Source: Duganella sp. CF402 (GTDB taxonomy: Bacteria > Pseudomonadota > Gammaproteobacteria > Burkholderiales > Burkholderiaceae_D). From it: a stretch of DNA of 64,000 nucleotides. Numbering within the stretch: position 1 is the stretch's first letter; the number at the start of each line of letters is the position of its first letter. The notes under the pieces are model-generated. The model searched no databases. It saw nothing but the letters and a program-made list of their open reading frames with translations, and was not told the DNA's origin. The stretch lies in NCBI RefSeq assembly GCF_900109645.1, contig NZ_FOBG01000003.1, forward strand, positions 372,001 to 436,000, given 5' to 3'. The translations under genes were made by a program, and so were the position numbers. Positions 1 to 9,378 of the stretch are shown here, in pieces.

Positions 1-816
1 GCGGTGCGATTCGAAATCGAAGTCGCCCGGCTTCTCGCTGCGGATGATCTTGATCATTTCCTTGATCGTCGCCGTTTCAATATCCTGCTCGGCGCCGCGC
101 TCGACATTCACCTGCTTCAGCCAGTTGCGCTTGAAGTTGGAATTAAAGCCGCGGAACTTGATGGTCGCGCTGTTGAAGCTGACCTTGCGGATATCAAACA
201 GCCCACCGGTTTCATCCGCCGTGGCCGCATTGTTGGCACGCGCGATGTTGGCGGTGGCGATGCGCTTGGCGCGGTCGGCTTCGCTCTCGGCCGGCGGCGC
301 TGGCTGCGGCTGCGGATTCTGCGCTTCACGCGCGGCTCGCCGCTTGGCAATCATTTCCGACATGTCCTGCTCGGGCGGCGGCGTCATGGTGGCCTGCACC
401 GGCGGCACGTAGGTTTCCAGTTTTTCACGCTGCGCCACCGGCGTCTGCTTCGAGACGGCAGTCTGCTTGCGGATCGGCTGCGGCTTGGGTTTGGGCGTGT
501 CCGGCTTGGGCGTCGGCTTGACCGATTTCTTGGGATCCAGCGGCGCGATATAGACCATCTGGCCGCCCTTGACCGACGGCGGCTTCATCGGCATGTGCGT
601 CGGCGACAGCAGGTAGTACAGCACGCCCAGCAAGTGCAGCGCGATGGAGATGCCAATGCCGATGCGCTTGTTCTTGTTCTGGCGTTCCCACGTGGCAAAG
701 CCATCCTGCGCCGTCGGCAGGCGCTGGCCGCAAGTCTCGCAATATTCGGAATGCGCGGAGAGGATGTGGGAATCGTGGTGCAAGATGCAAACCTTGTGGA
801 ACGCAGAAGTCGTCAA
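1..816 (-). CDS. TonB-like envelope protein with N-terminal Cys/His motif, C-terminus outside the window
   Basis: The minus-strand frame is open from a stop at 874-876 to the left edge. It has no early ATG; the first usable start is TTG at 816, and a later TTG at 783 has AAGG upstream. The N-terminus carries a possible zinc-binding patch (KVCILHHDS, then YCETCGQRL). One membrane segment follows near residues 65-80 (GISIALHLLGVLYYLLS). A long Pro/Lys-rich stretch comes next (KPTPKPDTPKPKP), as in TonB periplasmic linkers. The visible distal part (GLFDIRKVSFNSATIKFRGF) looks folded. One membrane anchor plus a Pro-rich spacer suggests a TonB-like or other envelope-spanning protein. I do not recognise the C-terminal domain, so function is inferred. 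The coding call rests on codon pattern and hydropathy. Confidence 0.6.
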   Translation of the reverse strand, partial: MTTSAFHKVCILHHDSHILSAHSEYCETCGQRLPTAQDGFATWERQNKNKRIGIGISIALHLLGVLYYLLSPTHMPMKPPSVKGGQMVYIAPLDPKKSVKPTPKPDTPKPKPQPIRKQTAVSKQTPVAQREKLETYVPPVQATMTPPPEQDMSEMIAKRRAAREAQNPQPQPAPPAESEADRAKRIATANIARANNAATADETGGLFDIRKVSFNSATIKFRGFNSNFKRNWLKQVNVERGAEQDIETATIKEMIKIIRSEKPGDFDFESHR

Positions 817-920
817 AATGGGGCCATAGTGCCAGAGTCCCGCTCTTTTGGGAACCGCCGCAGGATAGCCACTTTACAAGTTTCGCCTCTTCACGGGTGT
901 TACTGTGTGTATCAATCGCT

Positions 921-2780
921 TTACAAAGTGCTATGGGAGCCGGCCGATGTCACACTCCGCCGGCGCGTCCTGCGGGACCGATTATCGCCGATTTTGGCCA
1001 ACAGCATGGCAACGCAGCGCTCGGCATCCAGCACCTGCCGGGAGCGCATCTGCGGCCGTGGCAGGGCGTAGGTGTAGTAGTGCGCCCCCTCGACCGGATA
1101 GCCCAGCGCCCACACATTGGGCAAGGCCGCGCCCTGCCCGTCCAGCGGGTGGCCGGCGCGGTCGATGTCGATGCCGCCGGGATGGAAAACGCCGTTGTAA
1201 TACGGCCGCGACAGGCCGCGTTTTAACATATTACGGATAAGTAAGGATGTGTCGGTTTCGGGGAAAAACGGGTCCAATCTTGCGATTACGACCACATCCA
1301 GCGGATGTTTTGCCACGCCATCCGCGAATTTGGTGCTGAGCACATAGGTCGAGTCGTTTTCATCGATCTCGACACGGCTGCCGGGACCGGACTGGATGGC
1401 AATCACGCCGGCGTCCAGCAGCGCCAGCAATTCCTCGTTGCGGCGCAGCGGCGGCCCGAACGCGGCGCGGTTGATGGCCGGGTGGTAGACGTTGAGGAAT
1501 TTGCGGTGCGAGGCCGGCGTCAGGCCGCCGTGCTCGATGGCCGCCTGCAGGGTGGCGCGGACGTCACGCAGCACGTCGGTGGCGGCCTTGGCCGGACTGG
1601 CAAGATTGCCTTTGCGCGCTTCGGTCAGATCAGTTTGCAGCCAGTCGCGGAAATAGCGGCGGAAGCCGTCCAGCCCGGCGAACTGCCGGCCCTGCAGCGG
1701 GAACAGCAGCTCGGCGAACAGGCTGTCGTCATCGATGGCGGCGGCGCCCGGCGTGGCGCGGTAGACCTCGCCCATTTCGCGCTTGAGCAGCGGCAGCAGT
1801 TCGCGGTCGAAATCCAGCTGGCTGCTACCGCGCGCGATCAGGGCCTGGCGACGCAGCATGTCGACCGCGTCCGGCGTGAAGTGGCGCGGCTGGTGGCGGC
1901 CATCCAGCCCTTTCTGATTGATGCCGCGTGCTGCGTACGGCAGGCAGTTGCGCGAGCACAGCGTCAGCCTGGGCTCTCGGCCGGAAGCCATATAGCGCAA
2001 GCCGCCCTCGCCTGCGACGAATTCGCCGCCTCGCCCCACGGTCAGCTCGGCGATGACGTCGTGCGCGCTCAGGCCCAGTCCCTGGATCGCCACCCGCGCA
2101 TCGGCGCTGATGCGGGTCAGCTGTTCCACCGGGTAGACGTGGCGCACGAAGGCCAGCTTGCTGTTGTAGCGCGCGTGGTCTTGCGCGAACTTGGCCAGCC
2201 ATGCGTCGAGGTCGCTGGGCAGGTTGCCGCCGTGGCCGGTTGTCAGGAACACGTAATCGCTGAGCACGATATAGCCGTTGTCCAGCTCGATCACGCAGCT
2301 GTGGTCGGGCTGCTGGCGCAGATCGACCGCGCGCAGCCGGTGATGGGTGAGCGTTACGCCGGCCGGCAGCGCCGCCACGATCTGCTGGCAGACCCAGCCC
2401 AGGTATTCGCCCAGCAGGCTGCGCGGCAGATAGTCGCCGTCGGTGATGTCGTAGCCGCCGCTGCCACCGATTCGGAAGTAGCGCTCGCCCACGCGCCGAT
2501 AGCCCTGCTGCCGCGCCCATGCCGTCAGCGAGGGCGTGGCGCACACCGGCGGGTGCTGCACGGCGCCCGACGCGGGAAACATGGTGACCTGGCTGGCCAG
2601 GGTGTTGATCAGCAGATGCGGCGGCTGGCGCGCGCCATGTACGCCAGCCCCGCATTCGCCGGGATCGATGAGGATGATGTCGAGCAGGAGTTGGCGCGCC
2701 GCAGCGGCAGCCGCCAGACGCTCAAGCACGCTGAGCCCGCGCGGGCCCATGCCGATGATGGTGACACTGGTGCGTTTCAT
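921..2780 (-). CDS. FAD/NAD(P)-binding protein (NAD_binding_9-like)
   Basis: This 619-aa protein begins with a dinucleotide-binding fold: a beta strand then GMGPRGLSVLERL near residues 10-22, followed by an acidic IDPGECGAGVHG segment. GVHGARQPPHLLINTLASQ and later TGHGGNLPSD, VAIQGLGLSAHDVIAEL and VWALGYPVEG fit the family annotated as FAD/NAD(P)-binding domain protein (PF13454), probably a flavin oxidoreductase or monooxygenase-like enzyme. The substrate is not evident. It lies alone between the left-edge gene and the RND pump on the same strand, 69 bp from the pump gene. The ATG at 2780 has an AGGC-type ribosome site. Confidence 0.75.
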   Translation of the reverse strand: MKRTSVTIIGMGPRGLSVLERLAAAAAARQLLLDIILIDPGECGAGVHGARQPPHLLINTLASQVTMFPASGAVQHPPVCATPSLTAWARQQGYRRVGERYFRIGGSGGYDITDGDYLPRSLLGEYLGWVCQQIVAALPAGVTLTHHRLRAVDLRQQPDHSCVIELDNGYIVLSDYVFLTTGHGGNLPSDLDAWLAKFAQDHARYNSKLAFVRHVYPVEQLTRISADARVAIQGLGLSAHDVIAELTVGRGGEFVAGEGGLRYMASGREPRLTLCSRNCLPYAARGINQKGLDGRHQPRHFTPDAVDMLRRQALIARGSSQLDFDRELLPLLKREMGEVYRATPGAAAIDDDSLFAELLFPLQGRQFAGLDGFRRYFRDWLQTDLTEARKGNLASPAKAATDVLRDVRATLQAAIEHGGLTPASHRKFLNVYHPAINRAAFGPPLRRNEELLALLDAGVIAIQSGPGSRVEIDENDSTYVLSTKFADGVAKHPLDVVVIARLDPFFPETDTSLLIRNMLKRGLSRPYYNGVFHPGGIDIDRAGHPLDGQGAALPNVWALGYPVEGAHYYTYALPRPQMRSRQVLDAERCVAMLLAKIGDNRSRRTRRRSVTSAGSHSTL

Positions 2781-2849
2781 CTGATCGCCTCTTTATCGTG
2801 GACAACTTGCCCATGATAAAGAGACCACATCAGATCAACTTGTTACCGC

Positions 2850-5800
2850 TCAATGCTTGTTCACGGCTTTCAGCGGCACGGGCTGCACGTGATCGTGCGG
2901 GACCACTGGAATGGCCTTGTCGGCGGCGATTTCAGCGTCCAGCATCGGGCCGGTGCCGCTGTATTTATCGAGCAACAGGTAGATCACCGGGGTGATGTAC
3001 AGGGTGATGACTTGCGAGAAGATCAAGCCACCGACCACGGCCAGGCCCAGCGGCTGGCGCAGTTCGGCGCCGGCGCCCAGGCCCAGCGCGATCGGCAAGG
3101 CGCCCATCAACGCCGCCATCGTGGTCATCATGATCGGGCGGAAGCGCAGGATGCAGGCCTCGTGGATGGCCTTCTCCGGCGACATGCCCTGGTTGCGCTG
3201 GGCGTCCAGCGCGAAGTCGATCATCATGATGGCGTTCTTTTTCACGATACCGATCAGCATCAGGATGCCGATGATGGCGATCATGGTCAGGTCCAGGTTG
3301 AACAGGCGCAGCGTGATCAGCGCGCCCACCGCCGCCGACGGCAGGCCGGCCAGGATGGTCAACGGGTGGATGTAGCTCTCGTACAGCACGCCCAGCAGCA
3401 CGTAGATCACGCCCAGCGCGGCGAGAATGAGGATCAGCTGGCTGCCCTGCGAACTCTGGAACACCGCCGCATCGCCGCCATAGTTGGTGATGATCGATGG
3501 CGGCAGGTGCATGTCGGCGGCCCATGCATCGATCTTGCCGGTGGCCACACCCAGCGGCACGTCCGGCGCCAGGTTGAACGACAGCGTGATCGCTTGCAGC
3601 TGGCCCTGGTGGTTGACGGCGGTCGGGCCAATGGTGCGCTCGACGGTGGCAAAGCTGGACAGCTGCACCAGCTGGCCGGTCTTGTTGCGCACCGAAATCT
3701 TGGTCAGGGCGCTGTCGAACTGGCGGTCGGCGTCGGCCGCTTCCAGGATCACGTAGTAGCTGGCGGCCGGCGAGTAGATGGTCGAGACCTGACGCTCACC
3801 AAACGCAAGGTACAGCGCGGTGCGGATGTCGCCGATCGCCACGCCGAGGTTGTTGGCCTTGTCGCGGTCGATCTTGAGCGACGCTTGCAGGCCCTTGTTC
3901 TGCGAATCGCTGGTGACGTCGCGGAAGTCCGGGTCGGCGCGCATGCGCTCCATGTATTTGTCGGCCCACTCGTTGAGCGCGCCGGGGCTCACCGATTGCA
4001 GCGTGTACTGGTAGCGCGACTTGGACTGGCGTCCGCCCAGCTGCAAGTTCTGCACCGGGCTCAGGTAGACGGAGATGCCCGGCACTTGCTTGGTGGCCTT
4101 GCGCAGGCTGTCCAGCACTTGCGGCATCTTGGCGCGCTGGTTGCGCGGCTTGAGCACCAGGAACATGCGGCCGGTGTTGCCACCGCCGACGAAGGAGGTC
4201 ACGTCCTGCACGTTGGGGTCGGCCTTGATGACGGCGGCGACTTTCTCTTGCAGGTCCATCAGCGCGGCCGAGGAAATGTCTTCCGAGGCTTCCGTGTTGA
4301 CGCGGATCTGGCCCAGGTCTTCCTCCGGGAAGAAGCCTTTCGGGATGGTGATGTACAGCACCGCCGTCAGCGCGAAGGTGCCCAGCGCGGCGACCAGCAC
4401 GATGTAGCGATGCGCCAGCGCCACGTCCAGCGTGCGGCTGTAGAAATTGCGCAGCGCGCCGAAGCCGGCCTCGAACCAGCGGCCGAGGAAGTTGCTCTTG
4501 TCGTGCTCGGGATCGATGGCGTCGGCCGGCAACAGGCGGCTGGCCAGCATCGGCACCAGCATCAGCGACACCGCCGCCGATACCAGCACCGACAGCGCGA
4601 CGACCACGGCGAACTCATGGAACATCAGACCGATCACGCCCGGCATGAAGAAGATCGGGATGAACACCGCCACCAGCGAGACGGAGATCGAGATGATGGT
4701 GAAGCCCATTTCTTTCGCGCCCACCAGCGACGCTTCCAGCGGCCGCTTGCCCATCTCGATATGGCGCACGATATTTTCCAGTACCACGATGGCGTCATCG
4801 ACCACCAGGCCCACGGCCAAGGTGATGCCGAGCAGGGAGACGTTGTCCAGCGAGTAGCCAAACGCGTACAGCAGCGCCAGTGCACCGAGCAGCGAGATCG
4901 GCATGGTGATGGCCGGGATAAACGTGGCAGCGGCGCGGCGCAGGAACAGGAAGATCACCATCACCACCAGGCCGATGGTCAGCAGCAGGGTCAGGTTGAC
5001 GTCGTGGATCGCTTCGCGGATCGACACCGAGCGGTCGTTCACGAGGTTGATGTTGATCGAGGCCGGCAGCTGCGCCTTGAACTGCGGCAGCAGGCGGCGC
5101 ACGCCGTCCACCACTTGCACGGTGTTGGCATCCGGCTGGCGCTGCACCAGCAGCACAATGGAGCGCTCACCGTTGTAGCTGCCGGCCGCCTTGGTCGACT
5201 GGAAGCTGTCCTGCACGTCGGCCACGTCCTTCAGGCGCACCGGCTCGCCGTTGCGCATGGCGATGATCAGGTTGGCGTAGTCGGAGGCCTTCATCAGCTG
5301 GGCGTTGCCGGTGATGGTCAGCGTTTGCGACGGGCCGTCGAGGATGCCGAGCGGGGTGTTGGCGTTGGCCGACTTGATCGCTTGCTGCAGCTCGTCGAGC
5401 GTCAGGTTACGCGCGTTCATCAGGTCCGACTTGGCGCGAATGCGCACGGCAAAGCGCTTCTGGCCATTGACCGATACCTGCGCCACGCCCGGCAGCGTCG
5501 ACAGCGACGGTGCGATCAGGTTTTCTGCGTAGTCGTTCAGCTCGGACAGCGTCAGCGACGGCGAGTTCATGGTCATGAACAGCACCGGCGCATCGGCCGG
5601 ATTGACCTTGCGATACGACGGCAGGTCGGTCATTTCGATCGGCAGCTGGCGTTGCGCGCGCAGCAGCGCCGCCTGCACATCGACCGCCGCTTCGTTGACG
5701 TTGATGCTTGGATCAAACTCCAGCGTCAGCGAGGAATTGCCCAGCGTATTGGTCGAGGTAATCAGCGCCAGCCCGGCGATGGTGGAGAACTGCTTTTCCA

Positions 5801-5999
5801 GCGGCAGCGCCACCGAGGACGCCATTGTTTCCGGCGAAGCGCCCGGCAAGTCGGCCGAGACGTTAATTACCGGCGTGTTGTAGCTCGGCAGGGCCGCCAC
5901 CGGGATGTAGAAGTAGGACAGCACGCCGGCCAGGATCAGGGTGGCCGACAACAGCACCACCATCACCGGACGACGAATGCACAACTCGGAAAGGTTCAT
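2850..5999 (-). CDS. RND multidrug efflux permease, MdtC-like HAE1 family
   Basis: This is a 1049-aa inner-membrane proton antiporter subunit of a tripartite RND exporter. Its length and layout are those of AcrB/MdtB/MdtC: an N-terminal helix (VMVVLLSATLILAGVLSYF), a large periplasmic loop, a TM bundle with the proton-relay pair in GLVVDDAIVVLEN, a second periplasmic half, and a final TM bundle. LPGASPETMASSVALPLE and YRKVNPADAPV match the MdtC branch best by eye. It starts 3 nt after the adaptor stop, so the two are cotranscribed. No outer-membrane factor lies next to it; a TolC-like channel must come from elsewhere. The substrate range cannot be read from sequence. Confidence 0.92.
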   Translation of the reverse strand: MNLSELCIRRPVMVVLLSATLILAGVLSYFYIPVAALPSYNTPVINVSADLPGASPETMASSVALPLEKQFSTIAGLALITSTNTLGNSSLTLEFDPSINVNEAAVDVQAALLRAQRQLPIEMTDLPSYRKVNPADAPVLFMTMNSPSLTLSELNDYAENLIAPSLSTLPGVAQVSVNGQKRFAVRIRAKSDLMNARNLTLDELQQAIKSANANTPLGILDGPSQTLTITGNAQLMKASDYANLIIAMRNGEPVRLKDVADVQDSFQSTKAAGSYNGERSIVLLVQRQPDANTVQVVDGVRRLLPQFKAQLPASININLVNDRSVSIREAIHDVNLTLLLTIGLVVMVIFLFLRRAAATFIPAITMPISLLGALALLYAFGYSLDNVSLLGITLAVGLVVDDAIVVLENIVRHIEMGKRPLEASLVGAKEMGFTIISISVSLVAVFIPIFFMPGVIGLMFHEFAVVVALSVLVSAAVSLMLVPMLASRLLPADAIDPEHDKSNFLGRWFEAGFGALRNFYSRTLDVALAHRYIVLVAALGTFALTAVLYITIPKGFFPEEDLGQIRVNTEASEDISSAALMDLQEKVAAVIKADPNVQDVTSFVGGGNTGRMFLVLKPRNQRAKMPQVLDSLRKATKQVPGISVYLSPVQNLQLGGRQSKSRYQYTLQSVSPGALNEWADKYMERMRADPDFRDVTSDSQNKGLQASLKIDRDKANNLGVAIGDIRTALYLAFGERQVSTIYSPAASYYVILEAADADRQFDSALTKISVRNKTGQLVQLSSFATVERTIGPTAVNHQGQLQAITLSFNLAPDVPLGVATGKIDAWAADMHLPPSIITNYGGDAAVFQSSQGSQLILILAALGVIYVLLGVLYESYIHPLTILAGLPSAAVGALITLRLFNLDLTMIAIIGILMLIGIVKKNAIMMIDFALDAQRNQGMSPEKAIHEACILRFRPIMMTTMAALMGALPIALGLGAGAELRQPLGLAVVGGLIFSQVITLYITPVIYLLLDKYSGTGPMLDAEIAADKAIPVVPHDHVQPVPLKAVNKH

Positions 6000-6002
6000 C
6001 GC

Positions 6003-7139
6003 TTAGCCTTTCTGCTTGGGACTATCGGACGCGATACGCACTTTGCCGCCCGGCCGCAGGTTCTGCTTGCCGTCGACAATCACTTGTTCGTTGCCATCCA
6101 GTCCGGTCACAGCGGCGTTTTCGCCAAACGCGTACAGGCGCTTGATATTGACCACCTTGGCGGATTGGTCCTTGTCCACCGCGTACACAAAAGTGCCACG
6201 GGTGTTGCTAATGATAGCGTTTTGCGGGATCACCGTCGCATCTTTTATCACGTGGGAAACCAGTTTGGTGTTGACGTACTGGCCCGGCCACAGGGTGGTG
6301 TCCTTGTTGTCGAACTGGGCTTTCACGCGGATCACGCCGGCGACCGGGTCGACCGTGTTGTCGATGAAGCTGAGCTTGCCGTTGACTTCCTTGGCCGGGT
6401 TTTCCAGCTGGACGGTCACCGGCACCGCGCCCTGCTGCTGCGCCGCCATCAGGCCCGACAGCGCCGTTTCCGGCAGCGTGAACGAGACCGTGATCGGATC
6501 GAGCTGGGTGACGGTGGCGAGCAAAGTGGTCATTTGCACCAGGCTGCCCGGATAAACGTTGATGGCGCCGACGCGGCCGTTCATTGGCGCGCGGATCGCG
6601 GTGTAGCTGGCGTCCACGCCGGCCGAGCGGGCGGCGGCGATATCGGCTTGCAGCAGCGCGCGGGCCGAGTCGACCTGGCTTTTCAGGGTGTCGACCGCGC
6701 CTTGGGCGATGAATTTTTTCTCCAGCAGTTCCTGGGCGCGCTTGTACTGGCGCTCGTAGTCGGCCAGCGAGGCGCGGTCGCGCTCGACCTGGGCTGCCGC
6801 CTTGTCCATGTTGGCGCGTTCGGTACGGTCGTCGAGCGTGAACATCAGCTCGCCGGATTTCACAAACTGCCCTTCCTTGATGTGCACCTTGGCGATGGTG
6901 CTGGTGGTTTGCGGATGCAGGTCCACGGTGCTGATCGGCGTCACGGTGCCGTTCGCTTGCAGCACCACCGGCACATCCTGCTTCACCGGCGCCACGATGC
7001 GCACGGTGGTCGGGCCTTGCTGGCCGCCGTTCATGGGTTTGCCGGCGGCAGGCGCGGCCTCGTGGTGCGTCATGGCCCACACGCCACCACCGATCACGAC
7101 GATCGCGCCAACCACGAATGCTAAGGAAGATTTTTTCAT
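6003..7139 (-). CDS. RND efflux periplasmic adaptor (membrane fusion protein), MdtA-like
   Basis: This 378-aa protein has an uncleaved N-terminal anchor (SSLAFVVGAIVVIGGGVWA). The membrane-fusion-protein order follows: a barrel-sandwich hybrid (STIAKVHIKEGQFVKSGELMF), a helical hairpin with coiled-coil character (residues about 110-165, QVERDRASLADYERQYKRAQ), then the returning lipoyl half (IRAPMNGRVGAINVYPGSLV) and beta-barrel domains. It bridges the permease encoded just downstream to an outer-membrane channel. It is the first gene of the pump operon, 126 bp downstream of the two-component genes, so control by that pair is plausible but not shown. Confidence 0.9.
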   Translation of the reverse strand: MKKSSLAFVVGAIVVIGGGVWAMTHHEAAPAAGKPMNGGQQGPTTVRIVAPVKQDVPVVLQANGTVTPISTVDLHPQTTSTIAKVHIKEGQFVKSGELMFTLDDRTERANMDKAAAQVERDRASLADYERQYKRAQELLEKKFIAQGAVDTLKSQVDSARALLQADIAAARSAGVDASYTAIRAPMNGRVGAINVYPGSLVQMTTLLATVTQLDPITVSFTLPETALSGLMAAQQQGAVPVTVQLENPAKEVNGKLSFIDNTVDPVAGVIRVKAQFDNKDTTLWPGQYVNTKLVSHVIKDATVIPQNAIISNTRGTFVYAVDKDQSAKVVNIKRLYAFGENAAVTGLDGNEQVIVDGKQNLRPGGKVRIASDSPKQKG

Positions 7140-7161
7140 TTTAATAATATTTATGATGTCG

Positions 7162-7196
7162 AAAAATATCGCCGCCTTGATAAGGCGAAATATTGT
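7162..7196 (-). terminator. Hairpin with T-run after the sensor kinase gene
   Basis: On the minus strand a hairpin (inner stem CGCCTT/AAGGCG at 7075+100 to 7189, that is 7175-7180 with 7184-7189, plus an outer AATAT/ATATT pairing across a small internal loop) is followed by a T-run reading toward lower coordinates. It lies between the kinase stop and the adaptor start. It probably ends the regulator/kinase transcript, or is a leader structure of the pump mRNA. Confidence 0.4.
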
Positions 7197-7265
7197 CGCA
7201 CAGTATCTATGAGAAAAACTGCACCAGTATTACCGCCGGGAGGTTTTTTTCTGCCTGAATGTTAG

Positions 7266-8621
7266 TTAATTGCCGGCGTAGTACTCGGGCACCACCAAGG
7301 TCACTTCCAGCCCGCCGTCCTTGTGGTTGGACAGAGTGACATTGGCGCCATGCTGTTCGGCGATGTTGCGGGCGATGGTCAGCCCCAGGCCGGTGCCGCC
7401 GGACTCGCGCGAACGCGAAGTCTCGATGCGGTAAAACGGTTCAAACACGCGCGCCATCTGGTCGGCGGCAATGCCGGGGCCGCCGTCGCGGATGCGGATG
7501 CGCGCCGCGCCGGCCAGCCGTTCCACCGTGACGTTGGCGTAGTGGCCGTATTTGACGGCGTTGTCGATCAGGTTGACCAGGCAGCGGCGGATCGCCATCG
7601 GCCGGCCCATCAGCGCCATCGCCGCGCGGCCGCGCAGTTCGACTTGCTGGCCGACGTCGGTGGCGTCGCTGCAGACGCTGTCGAGCAGCGCGTCCAGATC
7701 CAGCGCCTGCATGGTTTCGGTGGAGTCCATGCTGCGCGCCAGGTCCAGCCCTTCCTTGACCATTTGCTGCATGGCCGACAGGTCGTCGATCAGGCGCTGC
7801 TGCAGTTCCGGGTCGCTGACCTTTTCCAGCCGCAGGCGCAGGCGTGTGAGCGGCGTTTGCAGGTCGTGGGTGATGGCGGCCAGCATCTGGGTGCGCTGGG
7901 TGATGTGCTGGCGGATGCGCGCCTGCATGGCGTTGAAGGCCGCGCTGGCCTGGCGGATTTCCGAGGCGCCGCTCAGGGCCACCGGCGGGTGGTTGATGTC
8001 GTTGCCCAGATCCTTGGCCGCTTGCGCCAGGCGCTTGAGCGGCTTGATGGTCATGCGCGCCACCAGGTAGGCCAGGAAGGCAATGCTGAGCAGGAACGGC
8101 AGCAGCGACAGCAGTTCGCTGTGCGGCGAGGCCGGCGGCTGGCGCGGCGGCAGCACGGACAGCTTGAGGATCTGGCCGTCGTGCAGCGTGACGTTCATGG
8201 TTTCGCAGGTGCCGCGCCACTGGGTCGGCGCAAAGATGCTGCTGGCCTGGCGCGGCTGGTCGCAGGCGATCGGATGCTCGGCCAGCGGGCCCAGCTTGTA
8301 GCGCTCGCCGAGGCGTTGCTGCAGCGAGGTCGAGAATTCAGTCGGCGGCAGAGCTTGCGCTTGCGCCATGTCGCTCATTTCCAGCCGCACGGTGCCACGG
8401 CTGGCGGCCACCAGGAAGGTCGGCCGCGCGCTTTCCGGCATCACGTCGGCGGTGGTGATGAGCTGCTCGGCTCGTTCCAGTGCGTGGAAGTCGCGGTAGC
8501 GTTCCAGCGCGCGCGTGCGTTCATTCACGGCCAGCCATTGGGTCAGCGCCGCCGAGGCGACGATGCCGAACAGCAGGACCAGGAACACACGCCCGGTCAT
8601 CGAACCGAGGAAAGCTCTCAC
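7266..8621 (-). CDS. Sensor histidine kinase, EnvZ/CpxA type
   Basis: This 451-aa inner-membrane kinase partners the response regulator upstream. TM1 is near residues 8-32, followed by a periplasmic sensor of about 140 residues with two cysteines, TM2 near 170-188 (LLPFLLSIAFLAYLVARM), HAMP, the H-box THDLQTPLTRLR with phospho-His at about 252, the N-box LIDNAVKYG, the G1 box DGGPGIA and the G2 box GGTGLGL. I chose GTG at 8621 because it overlaps the regulator stop as GTGA, typical of translational coupling. ATG at 8600 is the alternative. The stimulus is unknown; the neighbouring pump and Spy-like protein suggest envelope stress. Confidence 0.9.
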   Translation of the reverse strand: MRAFLGSMTGRVFLVLLFGIVASAALTQWLAVNERTRALERYRDFHALERAEQLITTADVMPESARPTFLVAASRGTVRLEMSDMAQAQALPPTEFSTSLQQRLGERYKLGPLAEHPIACDQPRQASSIFAPTQWRGTCETMNVTLHDGQILKLSVLPPRQPPASPHSELLSLLPFLLSIAFLAYLVARMTIKPLKRLAQAAKDLGNDINHPPVALSGASEIRQASAAFNAMQARIRQHITQRTQMLAAITHDLQTPLTRLRLRLEKVSDPELQQRLIDDLSAMQQMVKEGLDLARSMDSTETMQALDLDALLDSVCSDATDVGQQVELRGRAAMALMGRPMAIRRCLVNLIDNAVKYGHYANVTVERLAGAARIRIRDGGPGIAADQMARVFEPFYRIETSRSRESGGTGLGLTIARNIAEQHGANVTLSNHKDGGLEVTLVVPEYYAGN

Positions 8622-9346
8622 GCTTGCGGCTCCACGGTGACTTGGCCGGCCAGCACGTAGCCGCCGTTGCGGACGGTCTTGATGATCTGCGGCATGCGCG
8701 CGTCTTCGCCCAGCTTCTGGCGCAGGCGGCTGATCTGGATGTCGATCGAGCGGTCGAATGGATCGGCGTCGCGGCCTTGGGTCAGGTTGAGCAGCTGGTC
8801 GCGGTTGAGCACGCGGTTCGGATGCTCGAGGAAGACCTTGAGCAGGCGGAATTCTGCGCCCGACAACATGATCACGATGCCGTCCGGATTGAGCAGGTGG
8901 CGCGCGGTCAGGTCCAGCGTCCAGCCGGAGAATTTCATTTGCTGCGCCTTGTCGACGCCGGCGCCGGTCGGCATGGCGTTGCTGCGGCGCAGGACGCTGC
9001 GGATGCGGGCCAGCAGTTCGCGCGGCTCGAACGGTTTCGGCAGGTAGTCGTCGGCGCCCATTTCCAGGCCGAGGATGCGGTCCAGCGGCTCGTTGCGGGC
9101 GGTCAGCATGATTACCGGCAGGGTCGAGTGGGCGCGCAGCTTGCGGCACAGGGTCAGGCCGTCGTCGCCGGGCAGGTTGAGATCGAGCACCACCAGCTCG
9201 GGCCGGCCTTCGTCCAACAGCTTCCACATGGCGGTGCCGTCGGCGGCACACAGGGCGCGGTAGCCATTCGATTCGAGGTAGTCGGCGAGCAGAGTGCGGA
9301 TATCGCGATCGTCGTCAACGATCAGAATTGTAGATGTCGGTTCCAT
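8618..9346 (-). CDS. OmpR/PhoB-family response regulator
   Basis: This 242-aa two-domain regulator has a receiver domain with the acidic pocket IVDDDRD, phosphoacceptor Asp at about residue 55 (LVVLDLNLPGDDG), the switch Thr in MLTARNE and conserved Lys in PKPFEP. The C-terminal winged helix ends LRQKLGEDARMPQIIKTVRNGGYVLAG, diagnostic of OmpR-type DNA binding. I chose ATG at 9346 (MEPTSTILIV); an in-frame ATG at 9361 adds five residues. It is coupled to the kinase by a 4-nt overlap and diverges from the LTXXQ gene. Three TTGTAT-type half-sites lie just upstream and may be its own operator. Confidence 0.92.
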   Translation of the reverse strand: MEPTSTILIVDDDRDIRTLLADYLESNGYRALCAADGTAMWKLLDEGRPELVVLDLNLPGDDGLTLCRKLRAHSTLPVIMLTARNEPLDRILGLEMGADDYLPKPFEPRELLARIRSVLRRSNAMPTGAGVDKAQQMKFSGWTLDLTARHLLNPDGIVIMLSGAEFRLLKVFLEHPNRVLNRDQLLNLTQGRDADPFDRSIDIQISRLRQKLGEDARMPQIIKTVRNGGYVLAGQVTVEPQA

Positions 9347-9378
9347 GCGCTCATTATCCATGCAAGGCCATGAACCTA

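Noticed and set aside
2853..7124. A plus-strand open frame of 1423 codons
   Set aside because: It lies antisense to the RND permease and adaptor, is extremely rich in Arg, His, Gln and Asp, and has no recognisable motif. It is a codon-bias shadow of the GC-rich genes.
7266..9251. A single 661-codon frame spanning the kinase and most of the regulator
   Set aside because: Only the part from about 8621 down is the kinase. The upstream portion is an out-of-phase reading of the response regulator, so no fusion protein is claimed.
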